In this document: in pieces, positions 7,885 through 17,691 of the stretch | Position numbering within the stretch: position 1 is the stretch's first letter | Layout: each line of letters begins with the position of its first letter | NCBI GenBank assembly: GCA_003249555.1 | Contig: QKIQ01000057.1 | Span: 124,001-188,000 of the forward strand | Origin: Clostridia bacterium | GTDB taxonomy: Bacteria > Bacillota > Clostridia > Christensenellales > SZUA-584 | Direction: 5' to 3' | DNA length: 64,000 bases | Notes under the pieces: generated by a model | What the model was told of the DNA's origin: nothing | Databases searched by the model: none | The model's input: the letters and a program-made list of their open reading frames with translations, nothing else | Translations under genes and position numbers: made by a program

Positions 7885-8580
7885 ATGAAAAGAGGAAAAA
7901 AATATATTGAGAGCCTAAAGGCTTACGATAAGACAACGTTATACGAGCCCATTGATGCGTTGCAGCTGTCTATAGATACGGCCAAGGCAAATTTCGATGA
8001 GACCATCGAAGCGTCGATCCGCTTGGGCGTAGACCCCCGTCATGCCGACCAGCAGGTTAGAGGCGCCATCGTGCTGCCGCACGGCACAGGCAAAACGCTT
8101 CGCGTGCTTGTTTTTGCCAAGGGCGACAGCGCCAAGGAAGCGCAGGAAGCCGGTGCGGATTATGTGGGCGGCGACGAGTTTGTCGAGAAGATCAAAAACG
8201 AAAACTGGTTCGAGTTTGATATCTGCGTAGCGACGCCCGATATGATGGGTGTTGTCGGTAAAATCGGCCGTGTGCTGGGCCCCAAAGGTCTGATGCCCAA
8301 CCCCAAATCCGGTACGGTGACAAAAGATGTGGCCAAGGCCATTGCGGACATCAAAGCCGGTAAGGTGGAGTACCGTGTGGACAAGACGGCTATCGTTCAT
8401 GTGATCATCGGCAAGAAAAGCTTTGGCAAAGAAAAGCTGATGGACAACTTAGGCGCGTTGATGGAAGCGCTGGTTAAGGCCAAGCCGTCTGCAGCAAAGG
8501 GCACGTACTTAAAAAGCGTGGTTGTGTCGTCGACAATGGGCCCCGGAATCAAGATCAACCCGACTCGTTTTATCAACTAG
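7885..8580 (+). CDS. rplA: 50S ribosomal protein L1
   Basis: The 231-residue protein has the L1 features: the N-terminal [20 protein letters not shown], the central [18 protein letters not shown] motif that contacts 23S rRNA, and a [11 protein letters not shown] tail. L1 binds the mobile L1 stalk and in many bacteria represses its own rplK-rplA message. The start is preceded by CGAGGAGG. The next promoter begins immediately after its stop. Confidence 0.97.
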   Translation: MKRGKKYIESLKAYDKTTLYEPIDALQLSIDTAKANFDETIEASIRLGVDPRHADQQVRGAIVLPHGTGKTLRVLVFAKGDSAKEAQEAGADYVGGDEFVEKIKNENWFEFDICVATPDMMGVVGKIGRVLGPKGLMPNPKSGTVTKDVAKAIADIKAGKVEYRVDKTAIVHVIIGKKSFGKEKLMDNLGALMEALVKAKPSAAKGTYLKSVVVSSTMGPGIKINPTRFIN

Positions 8581-8609
8581 TTGACAAAACTGACCGGTGC
8601 TGATAGAAT
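8581..8609 (+). promoter_or_regulatory. promoter for rplJ-rplL
   Basis: TTGACA at 8581-8586, a 17-base spacer and TAGAAT at 8604-8609, starting on the base after the rplA stop. It gives rplJL its own transcript with the L10 leader. Confidence 0.75.
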
Positions 8610-8760
8610 AACTGCGAAAATTGAATATCCCTAATCTGCCGAAGACAACAGGTGCGGTTATCGCTTAATTTCCTGTCGAGGAGAGTTGATACGAAAAGAG
8701 ACCCTTTTTTGTGCGGCTTTCCCGTGCAAAAAGGGTTTTTTGGTTTTTAAGCAGCTTTGA
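8610..8760 (+). promoter_or_regulatory. ribosomal protein L10 leader with intrinsic terminator
   Basis: A 150-base untranslated leader sits between the promoter and rplJ. It ends in a long hairpin at 8699-8743, where ACCCTTTTTTGTGCGG pairs with CCGTGCAAAAAGGGT and is followed by a T run. This is the usual layout of the L10(L12)4-responsive leader in Bacillota, in which excess L10 complex stops transcription. Confidence 0.8.
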
Positions 8761-8773
8761 GGAGGTGAAACAC

Positions 8774-9301
8774 TTGGGAGAGAAAGCCATTGAGGCGAAG
8801 AAACAAATCGTTTTAGACGTTAAAGAAAAGATGGAACAGTGCAGAGGCATCATCTTTTATGACTACAGAGGATTAAACGTTGAAGAGGTGACCGAGCTTC
8901 GCAATAAGTTTCGTGAAGCAGGCGTGGAGTATCACGTTATTAAAAACTCGATGTTAAAGCGCGCGGCGGATATGCTTGAAATCGAAGGGCTGGGCGAATA
9001 CCTCGCAGGCCCCACTGCGGTTGCATTCGGCATAAATGATCCGGTTGCTCCGGCAAAAGTGCTTGTTGAGTTTGTCAAGAAGGTTAAGAAGACGGAGATT
9101 AAATCCGGCGTACTTGGCAAAAAGGTGATCGACGTTAAAGGCATTGAAGCGTTGGCTGAGCTGCCATCGAGAGAGCAATTGCTTGCACAATTGGCGGGCA
9201 CACTCAATGCGCCGATTACAGGCCTTGCAAGATCGCTTTCGGGCATCATCTGCAAGCTTGGATACGCATTGAATGCGGTAAAAGAACAAAAAGAGGCGTA
9301 A
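8774..9301 (+). CDS. rplJ: 50S ribosomal protein L10
   Basis: L10 anchors the L7/L12 stalk to the ribosome. The 175-residue sequence shows the L10 N-terminal domain (FYDYRGLNVEEVTELRNKFR and the following EYHVIKNSMLKRA) and a C-terminal helix that binds L12 dimers. TTG at 8774 is the start: AGGAGGTG sits directly upstream and homologues begin here; the longer open frame overlaps the leader terminator. Confidence 0.95.
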   Translation: MGEKAIEAKKQIVLDVKEKMEQCRGIIFYDYRGLNVEEVTELRNKFREAGVEYHVIKNSMLKRAADMLEIEGLGEYLAGPTAVAFGINDPVAPAKVLVEFVKKVKKTEIKSGVLGKKVIDVKGIEALAELPSREQLLAQLAGTLNAPITGLARSLSGIICKLGYALNAVKEQKEA

Positions 9302-9347
9302 TTGCCGCAATTAAAATTAATGAAAAAATTTACGGAGGAAATGAAAA

Positions 9348-9725
9348 ATGAGCAATCAAGAAATATTAGAAGCCATTGAGAAGATGAGCGTACTCGAGCT
9401 TTCCGAGCTCATCAAAGCGATTGAAGACAAATTCGGCGTGAGCGCTGCGGCTCCTGTGGCTGTGGCTGCTGCCGGCCCTGCTGCGGGTCCTGCCGCTGCT
9501 GCGGAAGAAGAAAAGACCGAGTTCGACGTTGTGCTTAAGGACGTTGGCGCTGAAAAGATCAAGGTTATCAAGGTTGTCCGTGAGCTGACTGGCCTTGGCC
9601 TCAAGGAAGCCAAAGATTTGGTTGACGGCGCTCCCAGCACAGTGAAAGAAGCTGTTGCCAAGGAAGAAGCCGAAGGTATGGTTGCCAAGCTTAAAGAAGT
9701 TGGCGCGACAGCGGAACTTAAATAA
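9348..9725 (+). CDS. rplL: 50S ribosomal protein L7/L12
   Basis: The 125-residue protein has the dimerising N-terminal domain, an Ala/Gly/Pro-rich hinge at about residues 35-52 and the C-terminal factor-binding domain ([20 protein letters not shown]). It recruits and activates the GTPase translation factors. A strong terminator follows, so rpoB and rpoC, which usually come next, are not cotranscribed here. Confidence 0.97.
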   Translation: MSNQEILEAIEKMSVLELSELIKAIEDKFGVSAAAPVAVAAAGPAAGPAAAAEEEKTEFDVVLKDVGAEKIKVIKVVRELTGLGLKEAKDLVDGAPSTVKEAVAKEEAEGMVAKLKEVGATAELK

Positions 9726-9743
9726 GTTTACTAAAAGCAAAGG

Positions 9744-9773
9744 ACGGCTGTGAGAAATCGCAGCCGTTTTTTT
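9744..9773 (+). terminator. intrinsic terminator after rplL
   Basis: ACGGCTG and CAGCCGT form the stem, followed by seven T. Confidence 0.9.
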
Positions 9774-10088
9774 GATAAAAAGAATGAAACGTATTTTTGA
9801 TTTAACGCAACGGCAAGTTGATCTATAAAGTGACTTAGTCAGAATCCAAATAACAGTAAAACAATTTAACATTACAACAAATTAACTCAGAATTTACTCA
9901 AATATTATGAATATTTATGAATAAAATTGCAAAATGCAAATAAGGTTCCCGTATTATTTTTTTGTGATGCTATACAAAAGCTTTATAAAAAGGATAAAAA
10001 ACAGAACCCCAATATTCAGGAAAAATATGCAAAGCAAAAATAATGTCTTTGTATAAATAAATATTTTGAATAAAATTATGAGGTAAAA
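9774..10088. other. AT-rich intergenic region, 315 bases
   Basis: Strongly AT-rich spacer between rplL and the chemoreceptor. Probably the receptor's promoter region. No consensus sigma-A or sigma-28 promoter was convincing by eye, and no coding frame was seen. Confidence 0.5.
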
Positions 10089-12509
10089 ATGAAATTAAGC
10101 GTAAAGATACTTTTATTTGTTGTTGCCATTGTCGTGGTTTCGGTGATGAGTGTGACTTTTTTGGTCATGATGGAAAATGAGGATTACCGCCAAGAGGTTA
10201 ATCAAAACCGCGTGATTTCAGGGGTTGAAGGCTTAAAGGATGAGATCGACAAAATATCTGAGAAAGCTAAATACTCGGCAGTTCTGCTCGCTCAAAACAA
10301 AAACATTATCACCGGTGTGGAGTATTCCAATTTTTTAGGTTTAAAGGCAGTACTGGATAAGCTGAACGCCGACCTTGACTTAAGCACCATCTGTGTGATA
10401 AATGAAACGGGAGATGTGATTATCCGTCAACATGAGCCTGATATGAGGGGCGATAATTTAAGCGAACAGACAGATGTGCAGCAAGCGTTGGCCGGTGATG
10501 TGTCGTTAACACTCGAATCAAGCAAGGACTCGGGGCTTTCATGCCGCGCTGCCGCGCCAATTGAAAATCAAAGAGGAGCTATCATCGGTGCCGTTGAAAC
10601 AGGTTTCGTGTTTGAGAACGCGGCGCTGCTCGAGAAACTGAAAAAAGACTATGGGATGGAATTCAGCATATATGCCGACAGTACGCGTTTTGCCACCACG
10701 TATAAGAAGACAGGCATCACGGCAAAGGAAACCGGCTTGGACGCGAATATTTCGAAGCAGGTGATGGAAAAGGGAGAGACTTATACCGGCAATATTTCGG
10801 TTCTGGGCAAGCCATATATAGCAAGCTATATGCCGTTGACAGATAACGACGGACATATTATCGGCGTTTTAGCGTCAGCGATGTCTGAGGAAGACGCGAA
10901 CGCCGCAACAATGAATACGGTACTGCTTGCTATATACGCTGCGGTCGCCGTCATCGTGGTCAGCGTGGTGATACTGATGCTGTTTGTAAGAGGAAGCATC
11001 AGAAAGCCCATGCTAGAGCTGGTTAACGCGTCGAAATTGCTGGCGGACGGCAATATGGATATCGATATCAAAGTTGGCAGACGTAAGGACGAAATTGGTA
11101 TGCTTGCCAAAGCTTTTGAACATGTGGTTTCGGTGGTGGGAGGGCTGATTTATGATATTGCCGCGCTGGAAGACAAGGTGGCGGAAGGGCATCTTTTGGA
11201 TCGTGCCGATGAGAGCGCCTACAAGGGCGAATACAAAACAGTGATGCAGGGCTATAACAAGACGGTGAATACGCTCGTCGATTATATCGATAAGCTGCCG
11301 TTGCCTGTGTTGGTGATGGACAGAGATTTTACGTTACGCTATATCAATGAGAATGGCGCCGAATTACTTGGAGATTCGCAGGAGTCACTGACAGGGCACA
11401 AATGCCATGACCTGTTTTGCACGGATGATTGCCTCACAGATAAATGCGTGTGTTTCAATGCCATGAATACCGGTGAGCAGCAAGTCGGTGAGACGACAGC
11501 GCATCTGGCAGGCGGCAAGGTTCTTGACATCCGCTATATGGGTATACCCATTGTGAAAGACGGCGAGGTGGTGGGTGCTCTTGAAGCCATCAACGACTTA
11601 ACGGATATGAAAGAAGCAAACAGAAAATCTGAAGAGCAGGCGACCTCGTTGAAGGCACTGCTCGACAAGATCAATGAAGCGGCAAACCTTGTGACGGAGA
11701 GTGCCAGGCAGGTGTCTGAGGGCAGTCAGGTGCTGTCTCAGGGCGCAACTGAACAGGCGGAGGCGATTCTGCGGCTATCCTCATCAATCGCCGAGATTTC
11801 GCATCAGACGCAGCAGAACGCAGAAAACTCTGAGAAAGCGAGCGACGTTGCCGATAAGACGCGCAGTGACGCTGTGGTGATTGATGACAAAATGCATGAG
11901 ATGCTGGGTGCGATGAACGATATATCGGATGCATCGGTCAACATATCAAAGATCATCAAGACAATTGATGATATCGCGTTTCAGACAAACATACTCTCGC
12001 TCAATGCAGCGGTGGAAGCCGCCCGTGCGGGCATTCACGGCAAAGGTTTTGCTGTGGTTGCAGAGGAGGTGAGAAGCCTTGCGTCCAAGAGCGCTGTGGC
12101 AGCGAAAGATACGGCACGGCTTATAAAGACGTCTATGGACAAGGTGCATCAAGGCACCAAGGTAGCCGGTGATACCGCAGAGACGCTGGGTGTTGTGCTT
12201 TCAGGCATTTCAAAATCCGCGGAGCTGATGGATCAGGTGGCTGTGGCATCGAGAAAGCAGTCCCTGAGTATTTCTCAGGTGGAAAGCGGTGTGGAACAGG
12301 TGTCCGGCGTGATACAAAACATTACCGCAACGGCACAGGAAAGCGCCGCGGCGAGCCAGGAGCTTTCAGGCCAAGCTGTGATGCTGACGGAACTTGTGAA
12401 CGAACACAAAACACACAGCTTAAAAAGTGCGGACGGGAAAAACGCTCTGGCTGATGCCGAATCGGAGAAAATATTGTTGTCCAATGGCGGCGGCTTCGGA
12501 AAATACTAG
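10089..12509 (+). CDS. methyl-accepting chemotaxis protein with Cache, HAMP and Cys-rich PAS domains
   Basis: An 806-residue membrane chemoreceptor. In order: N-terminal transmembrane helix (8-28), extracellular Cache-type sensor (to about 275), second helix (277-300), HAMP domain, PAS domain (about 395-510) and the cytoplasmic signalling hairpin with the conserved tip [18 protein letters not shown]. The PAS domain carries five cysteines at 439, 444, 448, 453 and 455 with neighbouring His residues, suggesting a bound metal or redox centre. It would signal to CheA/CheW, none of which is in the window. The gene stands alone and ends at a terminator. Confidence 0.92.
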   Translation: MKLSVKILLFVVAIVVVSVMSVTFLVMMENEDYRQEVNQNRVISGVEGLKDEIDKISEKAKYSAVLLAQNKNIITGVEYSNFLGLKAVLDKLNADLDLSTICVINETGDVIIRQHEPDMRGDNLSEQTDVQQALAGDVSLTLESSKDSGLSCRAAAPIENQRGAIIGAVETGFVFENAALLEKLKKDYGMEFSIYADSTRFATTYKKTGITAKETGLDANISKQVMEKGETYTGNISVLGKPYIASYMPLTDNDGHIIGVLASAMSEEDANAATMNTVLLAIYAAVAVIVVSVVILMLFVRGSIRKPMLELVNASKLLADGNMDIDIKVGRRKDEIGMLAKAFEHVVSVVGGLIYDIAALEDKVAEGHLLDRADESAYKGEYKTVMQGYNKTVNTLVDYIDKLPLPVLVMDRDFTLRYINENGAELLGDSQESLTGHKCHDLFCTDDCLTDKCVCFNAMNTGEQQVGETTAHLAGGKVLDIRYMGIPIVKDGEVVGALEAINDLTDMKEANRKSEEQATSLKALLDKINEAANLVTESARQVSEGSQVLSQGATEQAEAILRLSSSIAEISHQTQQNAENSEKASDVADKTRSDAVVIDDKMHEMLGAMNDISDASVNISKIIKTIDDIAFQTNILSLNAAVEAARAGIHGKGFAVVAEEVRSLASKSAVAAKDTARLIKTSMDKVHQGTKVAGDTAETLGVVLSGISKSAELMDQVAVASRKQSLSISQVESGVEQVSGVIQNITATAQESAAASQELSGQAVMLTELVNEHKTHSLKSADGKNALADAESEKILLSNGGGFGKY

Positions 12510-12536
12510 CATCGAATATGAAATAAAATAAAGCAG

Positions 12537-12567
12537 CGCCCTGTGCAAAGAGGACACAGGGCGTTTT
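12537..12567 (+). terminator. intrinsic terminator after chemoreceptor
   Basis: CGCCCTGTG and CACAGGGCG form a nine-pair stem followed by TTTT. Confidence 0.85.
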
Positions 12568-12708
12568 CGATTAAAGTATGCTATTTATACAACGCTGCAA
12601 TAAATGCTTGTGAGTTTTAAAGCGTTCACCTAAACAACTCGATTTTCATACATAGGTCGCCGGATTTCAGATAAGGGAATACCATCATGGGGATATGAGG
12701 AAAAAGAT

Positions 12709-13347
12709 TCACGCTGCGTCGTACCGGCCGCCCATAAGCTGACGATGGTAGAGGATAATGTTAAGAGGCCAGGTAGCAACGCCAATCATGGGCCACATGA
12801 ACCAAATAACTGTTGTGCTAGTAATTATATTGATTAGGAATAAAATGAGGGAGATGGAGCCCCAGCCGAAAAACGCCATTTTTAACAGCTTTCTATATGG
12901 CATTTCAATCACATTAATTTTTTTAGGGTCTTTTCTAAACTGAATCCAGGCAATGGCCGGCCAGACGCTTAAGCTTAATAGAATAGCTAACAAGGAATAA
13001 GGAAATGGATTTGATGCAACAGACATGCCAGATACGACGAGGAATACAAGCCAACCAAGCAAGAATAAGCCCAGTATAATAAGTGTACAGAATAATGCGT
13101 TGTTTTTGTTAAGCTTGTTCACGTAGACATTTTTCACATTGCCTGCCACCTCTTCAAGCAACGGCGTCACATCGCCGAGCGAGTCGATCGCGGCCTTGGC
13201 AGCGTTATTGTAGTTGAGTCCTTGCGATTGGTATTCCTCCGTTTTGATATGCAGGGTATCGCGGAGCTCTTCGAGCTGTTCTTGCACGGCCTGCGTATTT
13301 GGATAGTGTCTCTTGAGTTTCGACAGATAATCGTTGATCATGCTCAT
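12709..13347 (-). CDS. HAAS/permease-prefix-type membrane protein, partner of PadR regulator
   Basis: The 212-residue protein has an N-terminal helical domain (residues 1-70, with HYPNTQAVQEQLEELRDTLH) of the kind found beside PadR regulators (HAAS/DUF1700-like), then four hydrophobic segments between about 85 and 200. Its start overlaps the padR stop by four bases (ATGA), so the two are translated together. Such pairs act as membrane sensor plus repressor in stress or secretion control; the signal is unknown. Confidence 0.7.
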   Translation of the reverse strand: MSMINDYLSKLKRHYPNTQAVQEQLEELRDTLHIKTEEYQSQGLNYNNAAKAAIDSLGDVTPLLEEVAGNVKNVYVNKLNKNNALFCTLIILGLFLLGWLVFLVVSGMSVASNPFPYSLLAILLSLSVWPAIAWIQFRKDPKKINVIEMPYRKLLKMAFFGWGSISLILFLINIITSTTVIWFMWPMIGVATWPLNIILYHRQLMGGRYDAA

Positions 13348-13685
13348 TTTTCGACCTCCAATAGCTTATCGATAATTTTTTTGGCAAACTGCCAGTTGTT
13401 AAAGTTTTGCGTAAACGCTTTTTGACCTGCCGCCGTGATACGGTAATATTTGCGGCGTGCCCCTTGCGATTCGTCACCCCAGTACGCATCAATGAGCTGC
13501 TGCGATTCCAGACGACGGATCGTGCTGTACATGGACGGTTCTTTCAGTTCATATTCTCCACCGCTTTTTTCGCGCACAATGCGGCAGATCTCATAGCCGT
13601 AGCGGTCACCTGTGCGAAGCAGTCCCAAAATGATGGTGTCTATATGACCACGAATCAGATCACTGTTTAAGTCCAATACGCTCAC
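13344..13685 (-). CDS. PadR family transcriptional regulator
   Basis: A 113-residue winged-helix regulator. The sequence RGHIDTIILGLLRTGDRYGY at the start, followed by a recognition helix and the wing SMYSTIRRLESQQLIDAYWG, is the PadR pattern. PadR proteins bind as dimers to palindromes over their own promoter; the promoter would lie just upstream at 13690-13750. It heads a two-gene operon with the membrane protein at 12709. Confidence 0.9.
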   Translation of the reverse strand: MSVLDLNSDLIRGHIDTIILGLLRTGDRYGYEICRIVREKSGGEYELKEPSMYSTIRRLESQQLIDAYWGDESQGARRKYYRITAAGQKAFTQNFNNWQFAKKIIDKLLEVEK

Positions 13686-13816
13686 CTCCTAACATCAATG
13701 TAGCACAAACTACTATGCGTGTCAAGGTAATATGGCACAAACAGTATATTTGTAAAGACGAGTATGTGATGATATGAATAAGTGCATTCAAAGATAGAAA
13801 AAGAAGTAACAAAAAA

Positions 13817-13845
13817 GGCCTCGGGATTTTTCCGAGGCCTTTTTT
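13817..13845 (-). terminator. bidirectional-type terminator hairpin
   Basis: GGCCTCGG and CCGAGGCC form a perfect stem flanked by A and T runs, so it can act on either strand; it lies just beyond the end of the gene at 13858. Confidence 0.85.
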
Positions 13846-13857
13846 GTGTCGTTTGAG

Positions 13858-14325
13858 TTAGGCCTGTACAGGCGGTGCTGCTTGCTTGTCGGGAATGAGA
13901 GCTAAGATACCGCCGATGATGAAGAGGATTGAAGCTAAAATGCCAAGACCGGTAAAGAAGCTCGGAACAGCCGCGACGAGCATAAGAACACCCGCAACAA
14001 CATTTTTCTTTTTGACCATAGCGCCGCCGACAATGCCCAATACAGCACCGACGATGCTTATAATACCGACTACATAGATCATTGTGATGCCTGCACCGAC
14101 AGAAGCGTTATATACATCGTCAAACCCTTCAAAGTCGACATCAGCGTCTTCCACAGTCCAGCCTTCGGCTTCCATTGCATCACCAAACTCGCCTAAAGTA
14201 TTTGCGAGCGCGTCTGCAGAACCTACCAGACTTGCCGCGGCGATGCCGCCGATAATATAAACAATCCCAAAGATGACGGCGAGAACGCCTCCGATGATTC
14301 CAAGTACCAAGCTTGCTGTTTTCAT
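13858..14325 (-). CDS. DUF4064-like four-helix membrane protein
   Basis: A 155-residue membrane protein: an N-terminal helix (SLVLGIIGGVLAVIFGIVYI), an acidic extracellular loop (about residues 40-75) and three further helices, with the sequence GGAMVKKKNVVAGVLMLVAA between the second and third. The same layout and the VKKKNV motif recur in the gene at 22270, so the two are paralogues. Start at 14325 follows GGAGGG. Function is unknown. Confidence 0.65.
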   Translation of the reverse strand: MKTASLVLGIIGGVLAVIFGIVYIIGGIAAASLVGSADALANTLGEFGDAMEAEGWTVEDADVDFEGFDDVYNASVGAGITMIYVVGIISIVGAVLGIVGGAMVKKKNVVAGVLMLVAAVPSFFTGLGILASILFIIGGILALIPDKQAAPPVQA

Positions 14326-14639
14326 ATTACCCTCCAATTATTTAATGTGTTACCATAGTAATTTATACCACGTTTTATACGGAAGAACCATAGTGTATCA
14401 ATAAGAAATTATTAAAATTTGATTAACTTCATTCAAAAAGATACAAAAAGGCGGACGGATACAAAAATTTTGCTTATTAAAGCGGAATCAGTTGACCTGA
14501 AGCATTTTCAGAAATATAATATATATGTACTCAACCAATTAAAACCATATATCTATATTTTAAGCATCCCTAAAAGTATTGCTTTTTGGTGTGTGATTCT
14601 TGGTGATACATATATTTTTTCCACGAAAAGAGGAGTATT
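14326..14639. other. AT-rich intergenic region, 314 bases
   Basis: Divergent promoter region between the membrane protein at 13858 and the receptor at 14640. Apart from the AAGAGGAG site of the latter, nothing certain is seen; a 74-codon frame here has no ribosome binding site and is not called. Confidence 0.5.
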
Positions 14640-15647
14640 ATGACTAATCAAACGGCAATGCAGACGGACATGTCACTGTTGCTCAGTGAGCTGATGGCAT
14701 CCTATGATAAGATGCTGGGGATTGTCAAAAGCATTGAGATGATTACACTTCAGACGGAAATTCTGTCGTTGAATTCGGCCGTGGAAGCGGCACGGGCGGG
14801 AGACGCAGGCAGAGGATTTAATGTTGTTGCGAAAGAGATTAAAAAGCTTGCGGAGAGCAGTGCCCGGTCTAATAATGAAAGTGTCGAGGTCATCAAGTCG
14901 ATACAGGCAAAGGTCAATGAGGTTATTGGGGTGAGAACGGCGGACATTGCCTATGATGTGATGGACAAGATAGACCGCAACCTTTTTGAACGCAATAGTG
15001 ATGTGCAGGCCTGGGCCACATTTGCAAGAATAATTGATTTTGTGGAGGCGCCGAGCGAATCGCGGCGTGAGGAAGTGACTGTATTACTTAATAATCTTGT
15101 GGACATTCACGAGGTTTATTACGATATTTACATCACGGACATGCAGGGGAAACTGATTGCGGTCGGTATCAATCAAGATATGCTAGGCAAAGATATGTCC
15201 AAAAAGATGTGGTACAACGATTCAATCAATACTCAAATGCCGGTGGCCGCCGATGTGCATTATTCTGATACAATCAAGGATATTACGGTGGGGTACAACA
15301 GCCCCATTCGTGACCGCACAGGTGTTATGCGCGGTATACTCTCAACACGTTTTAACTGGTCGTATGTGTATGACATCATTGACCACGCCAAGGTCAGCGC
15401 AAAAGGCGAAATCTATGTGATTAACAAAAACGGGCTTGTGATTGGCTCAAGACAGCGCGGCGATGTGCTCAAAAAAGATTTGAGCAAGTTAGACGCCGTG
15501 AAACGAGCGATGGCGGGAGAGGCGTATGGATATGCCTTTGAAAAGGACAAATACGGCGAAATGAGCATAATCGGCTATGCGCATTCGCACGGCTATAACG
15601 CCTATAAGGGCAAAGACTGGTCGGTCATTGTTTTGGAACAAATATAA
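14640..15647 (+). CDS. soluble chemoreceptor-like protein: MCP tip followed by C-terminal Cache-type sensor
   Basis: A 335-residue protein without any transmembrane segment. Residues about 25-100 match the signalling tip of chemoreceptors ([18 protein letters not shown], then [19 protein letters not shown]), but only a short hairpin is present. Residues about 105-335 look like a Cache sensor ([20 protein letters not shown] ... [20 protein letters not shown]). Sensor and output are thus in the reverse of the usual order and both are predicted cytoplasmic. The start follows AAGAGGAG and the gene ends at its own terminator. Confidence 0.8.
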   Translation: MTNQTAMQTDMSLLLSELMASYDKMLGIVKSIEMITLQTEILSLNSAVEAARAGDAGRGFNVVAKEIKKLAESSARSNNESVEVIKSIQAKVNEVIGVRTADIAYDVMDKIDRNLFERNSDVQAWATFARIIDFVEAPSESRREEVTVLLNNLVDIHEVYYDIYITDMQGKLIAVGINQDMLGKDMSKKMWYNDSINTQMPVAADVHYSDTIKDITVGYNSPIRDRTGVMRGILSTRFNWSYVYDIIDHAKVSAKGEIYVINKNGLVIGSRQRGDVLKKDLSKLDAVKRAMAGEAYGYAFEKDKYGEMSIIGYAHSHGYNAYKGKDWSVIVLEQI

Positions 15648-15663
15648 GGCGATGAGTCAATAA

Positions 15664-15692
15664 AATGCGGCCGTAGAAAGCCGCATTTTTTA
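15664..15692 (+). terminator. intrinsic terminator
   Basis: AATGCGGC and GCCGCATT stem followed by a T run, just after the soluble receptor gene. Confidence 0.85.
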
Positions 15693-15863
15693 TACCCCAA
15701 TACCCTATTTATCAACAAAATATTATCACTTTACCAATAAAAAGTCAAATAGTATAAACCATAGTATAAGAGCATAGGTTTTCTGTGGGATTTAGGCTTT
15801 GCGTAAAATGTTCATAAGGTATAATGATATCAAGAAGCGTTAATTTGTACTGTGGAGGAAAAA

Positions 15864-16496
15864 ATGTTTGTCTTTGAAAACGTGAAATACAAAAATATTA
15901 TCGACATAAGCAAGTTGAGCATCGAGCCAAAAAAGGTGACATTTGTCATTGGGGAGAGCGGCAGCGGTAAAACAACGCTTTTACGGCTGCTTAATAAGAT
16001 GATCAGCCCAGATATCGGAGAGATTTTTTACTTTGGTGAGCCGCTTGCGTCGATTGATTCAGTGAAGCTGCGGCGAAACGTGGTCATGCTTTCGCAGTCC
16101 CCCGTGATTTTTGAGGGAAGTATTAAAGACAATTTGCTCATCGGTCTTGCGTTTTCCGAAAGGCCGGAAGCTAGTGACGATGAGCTTGTGGTGATGCTCA
16201 AACGTGTGAATTTGCATAAGTCGCTAAAGCAAAGCGCGGATAACCTCTCGGGTGGCGAGAAGCAAAGAGTGGCGCTGGGACGGGTGCTGCTTATGAATCC
16301 GGACGTGCTGCTGCTGGACGAGCCGTCCTCTGCGCTGGATGAAGAGACGGAAAAGCTGATCTTTGATACGCTGACATCCCATACCCGGAACAACGGCAAA
16401 ACGCTGATCTGTGTCACTCATTCAAAACGGGCGGCGAGAAGCTATGCTGATCGAATCATAGAAATGAAAAACGGCGGCGCAGAGGAGGCGGTATGA
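15864..16496 (+). CDS. fetA: ABC transporter ATP-binding protein, FetA/YbbL type
   Basis: A 210-residue ATPase with Walker A GESGSGKTT near residue 30, the signature LSGGEKQR and Walker B VLLLDEPSSALD. Its stop overlaps the start of the UPF0014 permease by four bases, the pairing seen for FetA-FetB, which in Escherichia coli exports iron and protects against peroxide. ATG 15864 is favoured over GTG 15852 because GGAGG lies five bases upstream. The iron role is inferred from the partner; metal specificity is not proven by sequence. Confidence 0.8.
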   Translation: MFVFENVKYKNIIDISKLSIEPKKVTFVIGESGSGKTTLLRLLNKMISPDIGEIFYFGEPLASIDSVKLRRNVVMLSQSPVIFEGSIKDNLLIGLAFSERPEASDDELVVMLKRVNLHKSLKQSADNLSGGEKQRVALGRVLLMNPDVLLLDEPSSALDEETEKLIFDTLTSHTRNNGKTLICVTHSKRAARSYADRIIEMKNGGAEEAV

Positions 16497-17311
16497 TGAA
16501 CGGGGTGATTACACCACAGGTTTGGCAGATTGCCGTCGCATATGTGTTTGTGGTGATACTGCTTTTTATTGTGCGAAAGCGGGGGATCTCAAGAGAAAAG
16601 GAGATACTCATTGCCACAGTGCGCATGACGCTTCAGCTCATTTTGGCGGGGTATATCCTGCTGTTTCTGTTTGACAACGTACACGTGGCTTATACCGTAG
16701 GAACGGTTATCCTAATGGAAACATTTGCAATCTATAACACGATTAAACGAGCCAAAACAAAGCTCTCGGTGTCGCTTAAAAAGATCATCGCGATATCCAT
16801 GATTTCGGGGACGCTCTTTTGTCTTGTGTTTTTTATCGTCGTGGTGCTGGGTGTGAAGCCATGGTATCGTCCGCGATATTTTATCCCCATTGCGGGCATG
16901 CTGATCGGCAATTCGATGACGGGCATTTCGCTGGGTGTTAACAGGCTTGTTAACGGAATGCGCAGCCAAAAACATGCTATCGAAACGGCGTTGATGCTGG
17001 GTGCTGCGCCGAAAATGGCCGCCAAAAAATATGTGAACGCCGCGTTCGATGCCGCCATTTTGCCGACGATCAATTCGATGGTGGGTATGGGTATTGTATT
17101 TTTGCCCGGCATGATGACGGGGCAGATACTTTCGGGGACGTCACCCGTGACGGCGATTGAATATCAGATCGTGATTATGCTGGGGATACTCGGCAGTGTG
17201 ACGCTCACCGTTATCATGTTTGTTCAGCTCGCTTATAAAAGCTTTTTCAACGCACAGCAGCAGCTTGTGATGGATGATGAAGCGGACTTGAATGAAAAAA
17301 GCCTGCTTTAA
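16493..17311 (+). CDS. fetB: UPF0014 permease, FetB/YbbM type
   Basis: A 272-residue polytopic protein with about seven hydrophobic segments. The central GMLIGNSMTGISLGVNRL and the AAPKMAAKKYVNAAFDAAIL stretch are characteristic of the FetB/YbbM family. It forms the membrane half of the transporter with the overlapping fetA. A terminator spans its stop codon. No Fur-like operator was seen upstream. Confidence 0.85.
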   Translation: MMNGVITPQVWQIAVAYVFVVILLFIVRKRGISREKEILIATVRMTLQLILAGYILLFLFDNVHVAYTVGTVILMETFAIYNTIKRAKTKLSVSLKKIIAISMISGTLFCLVFFIVVVLGVKPWYRPRYFIPIAGMLIGNSMTGISLGVNRLVNGMRSQKHAIETALMLGAAPKMAAKKYVNAAFDAAILPTINSMVGMGIVFLPGMMTGQILSGTSPVTAIEYQIVIMLGILGSVTLTVIMFVQLAYKSFFNAQQQLVMDDEADLNEKSLL

Positions 17312-17323
17312 CCGGCAGGCTTT
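17299..17323. terminator. terminator between convergent genes
   Basis: AGCCTGC and GCAGGCT flank a short loop, with an A run before and T bases after, overlapping the fetB stop and lying just before the end of the minus-strand gene at 17329. Confidence 0.7.
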
Positions 17324-17328
17324 GAGTT

Positions 17329-17691
17329 CTATGCTTTTGTATCCTCGCCGTTTTTTTCTTGCTTCGTATCGCCTGTAAACATCTTTGCGATGATGCTGGA
17401 AATGGGGATCGCAAAGAAGATGAGCCAGCCCGGATGCCACAAGTGATAGAAGAACCCCATGAATAAATAGCCGATCACGCACAGCGTGGATATGATGCTG
17501 GACACCAAGGCGACAGGGTCTTTTTTCTTTGTAGCAATATCGGTGATCATCGATACGATGGGGATCAAGAGAAACACAAGCCAAGTCGGGTGCCAGATGC
17601 CCTGTGTAAAGCCGATGAACAAGAACGCGAACGCCGCAAGAAGCGATACAAGACCGACGATGGAGCCTGCGATTTTATTTTTATTATCCAT
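17329..17691 (-). CDS. small membrane protein with internally duplicated helices
   Basis: A 120-residue protein with four hydrophobic segments. The two halves share the pattern G-F-x(5)-WHPTWLVFLLIPI and F-x(3)-LWHPGWLIFFAIPI, so the gene arose by duplication of a two-helix unit. Start at 17691 is set by GGAGGG seven bases upstream. A charged tail (KQEKNGEDTKA) ends the protein. Not recognised as a named family; function unknown. Confidence 0.65.
   Translation of the reverse strand: MDNKNKIAGSIVGLVSLLAAFAFLFIGFTQGIWHPTWLVFLLIPIVSMITDIATKKKDPVALVSSIISTLCVIGYLFMGFFYHLWHPGWLIFFAIPISSIIAKMFTGDTKQEKNGEDTKA

Noticed and set aside
9774-10088. sigma-28 type promoter for the chemoreceptor
   Set aside because: No TAAA-N15-GCCGATAA match could be found.
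14419-14643. 74-codon plus-strand frame upstream of the soluble receptor
   Set aside because: No ribosome binding site, AT-rich, lies in a divergent promoter region.
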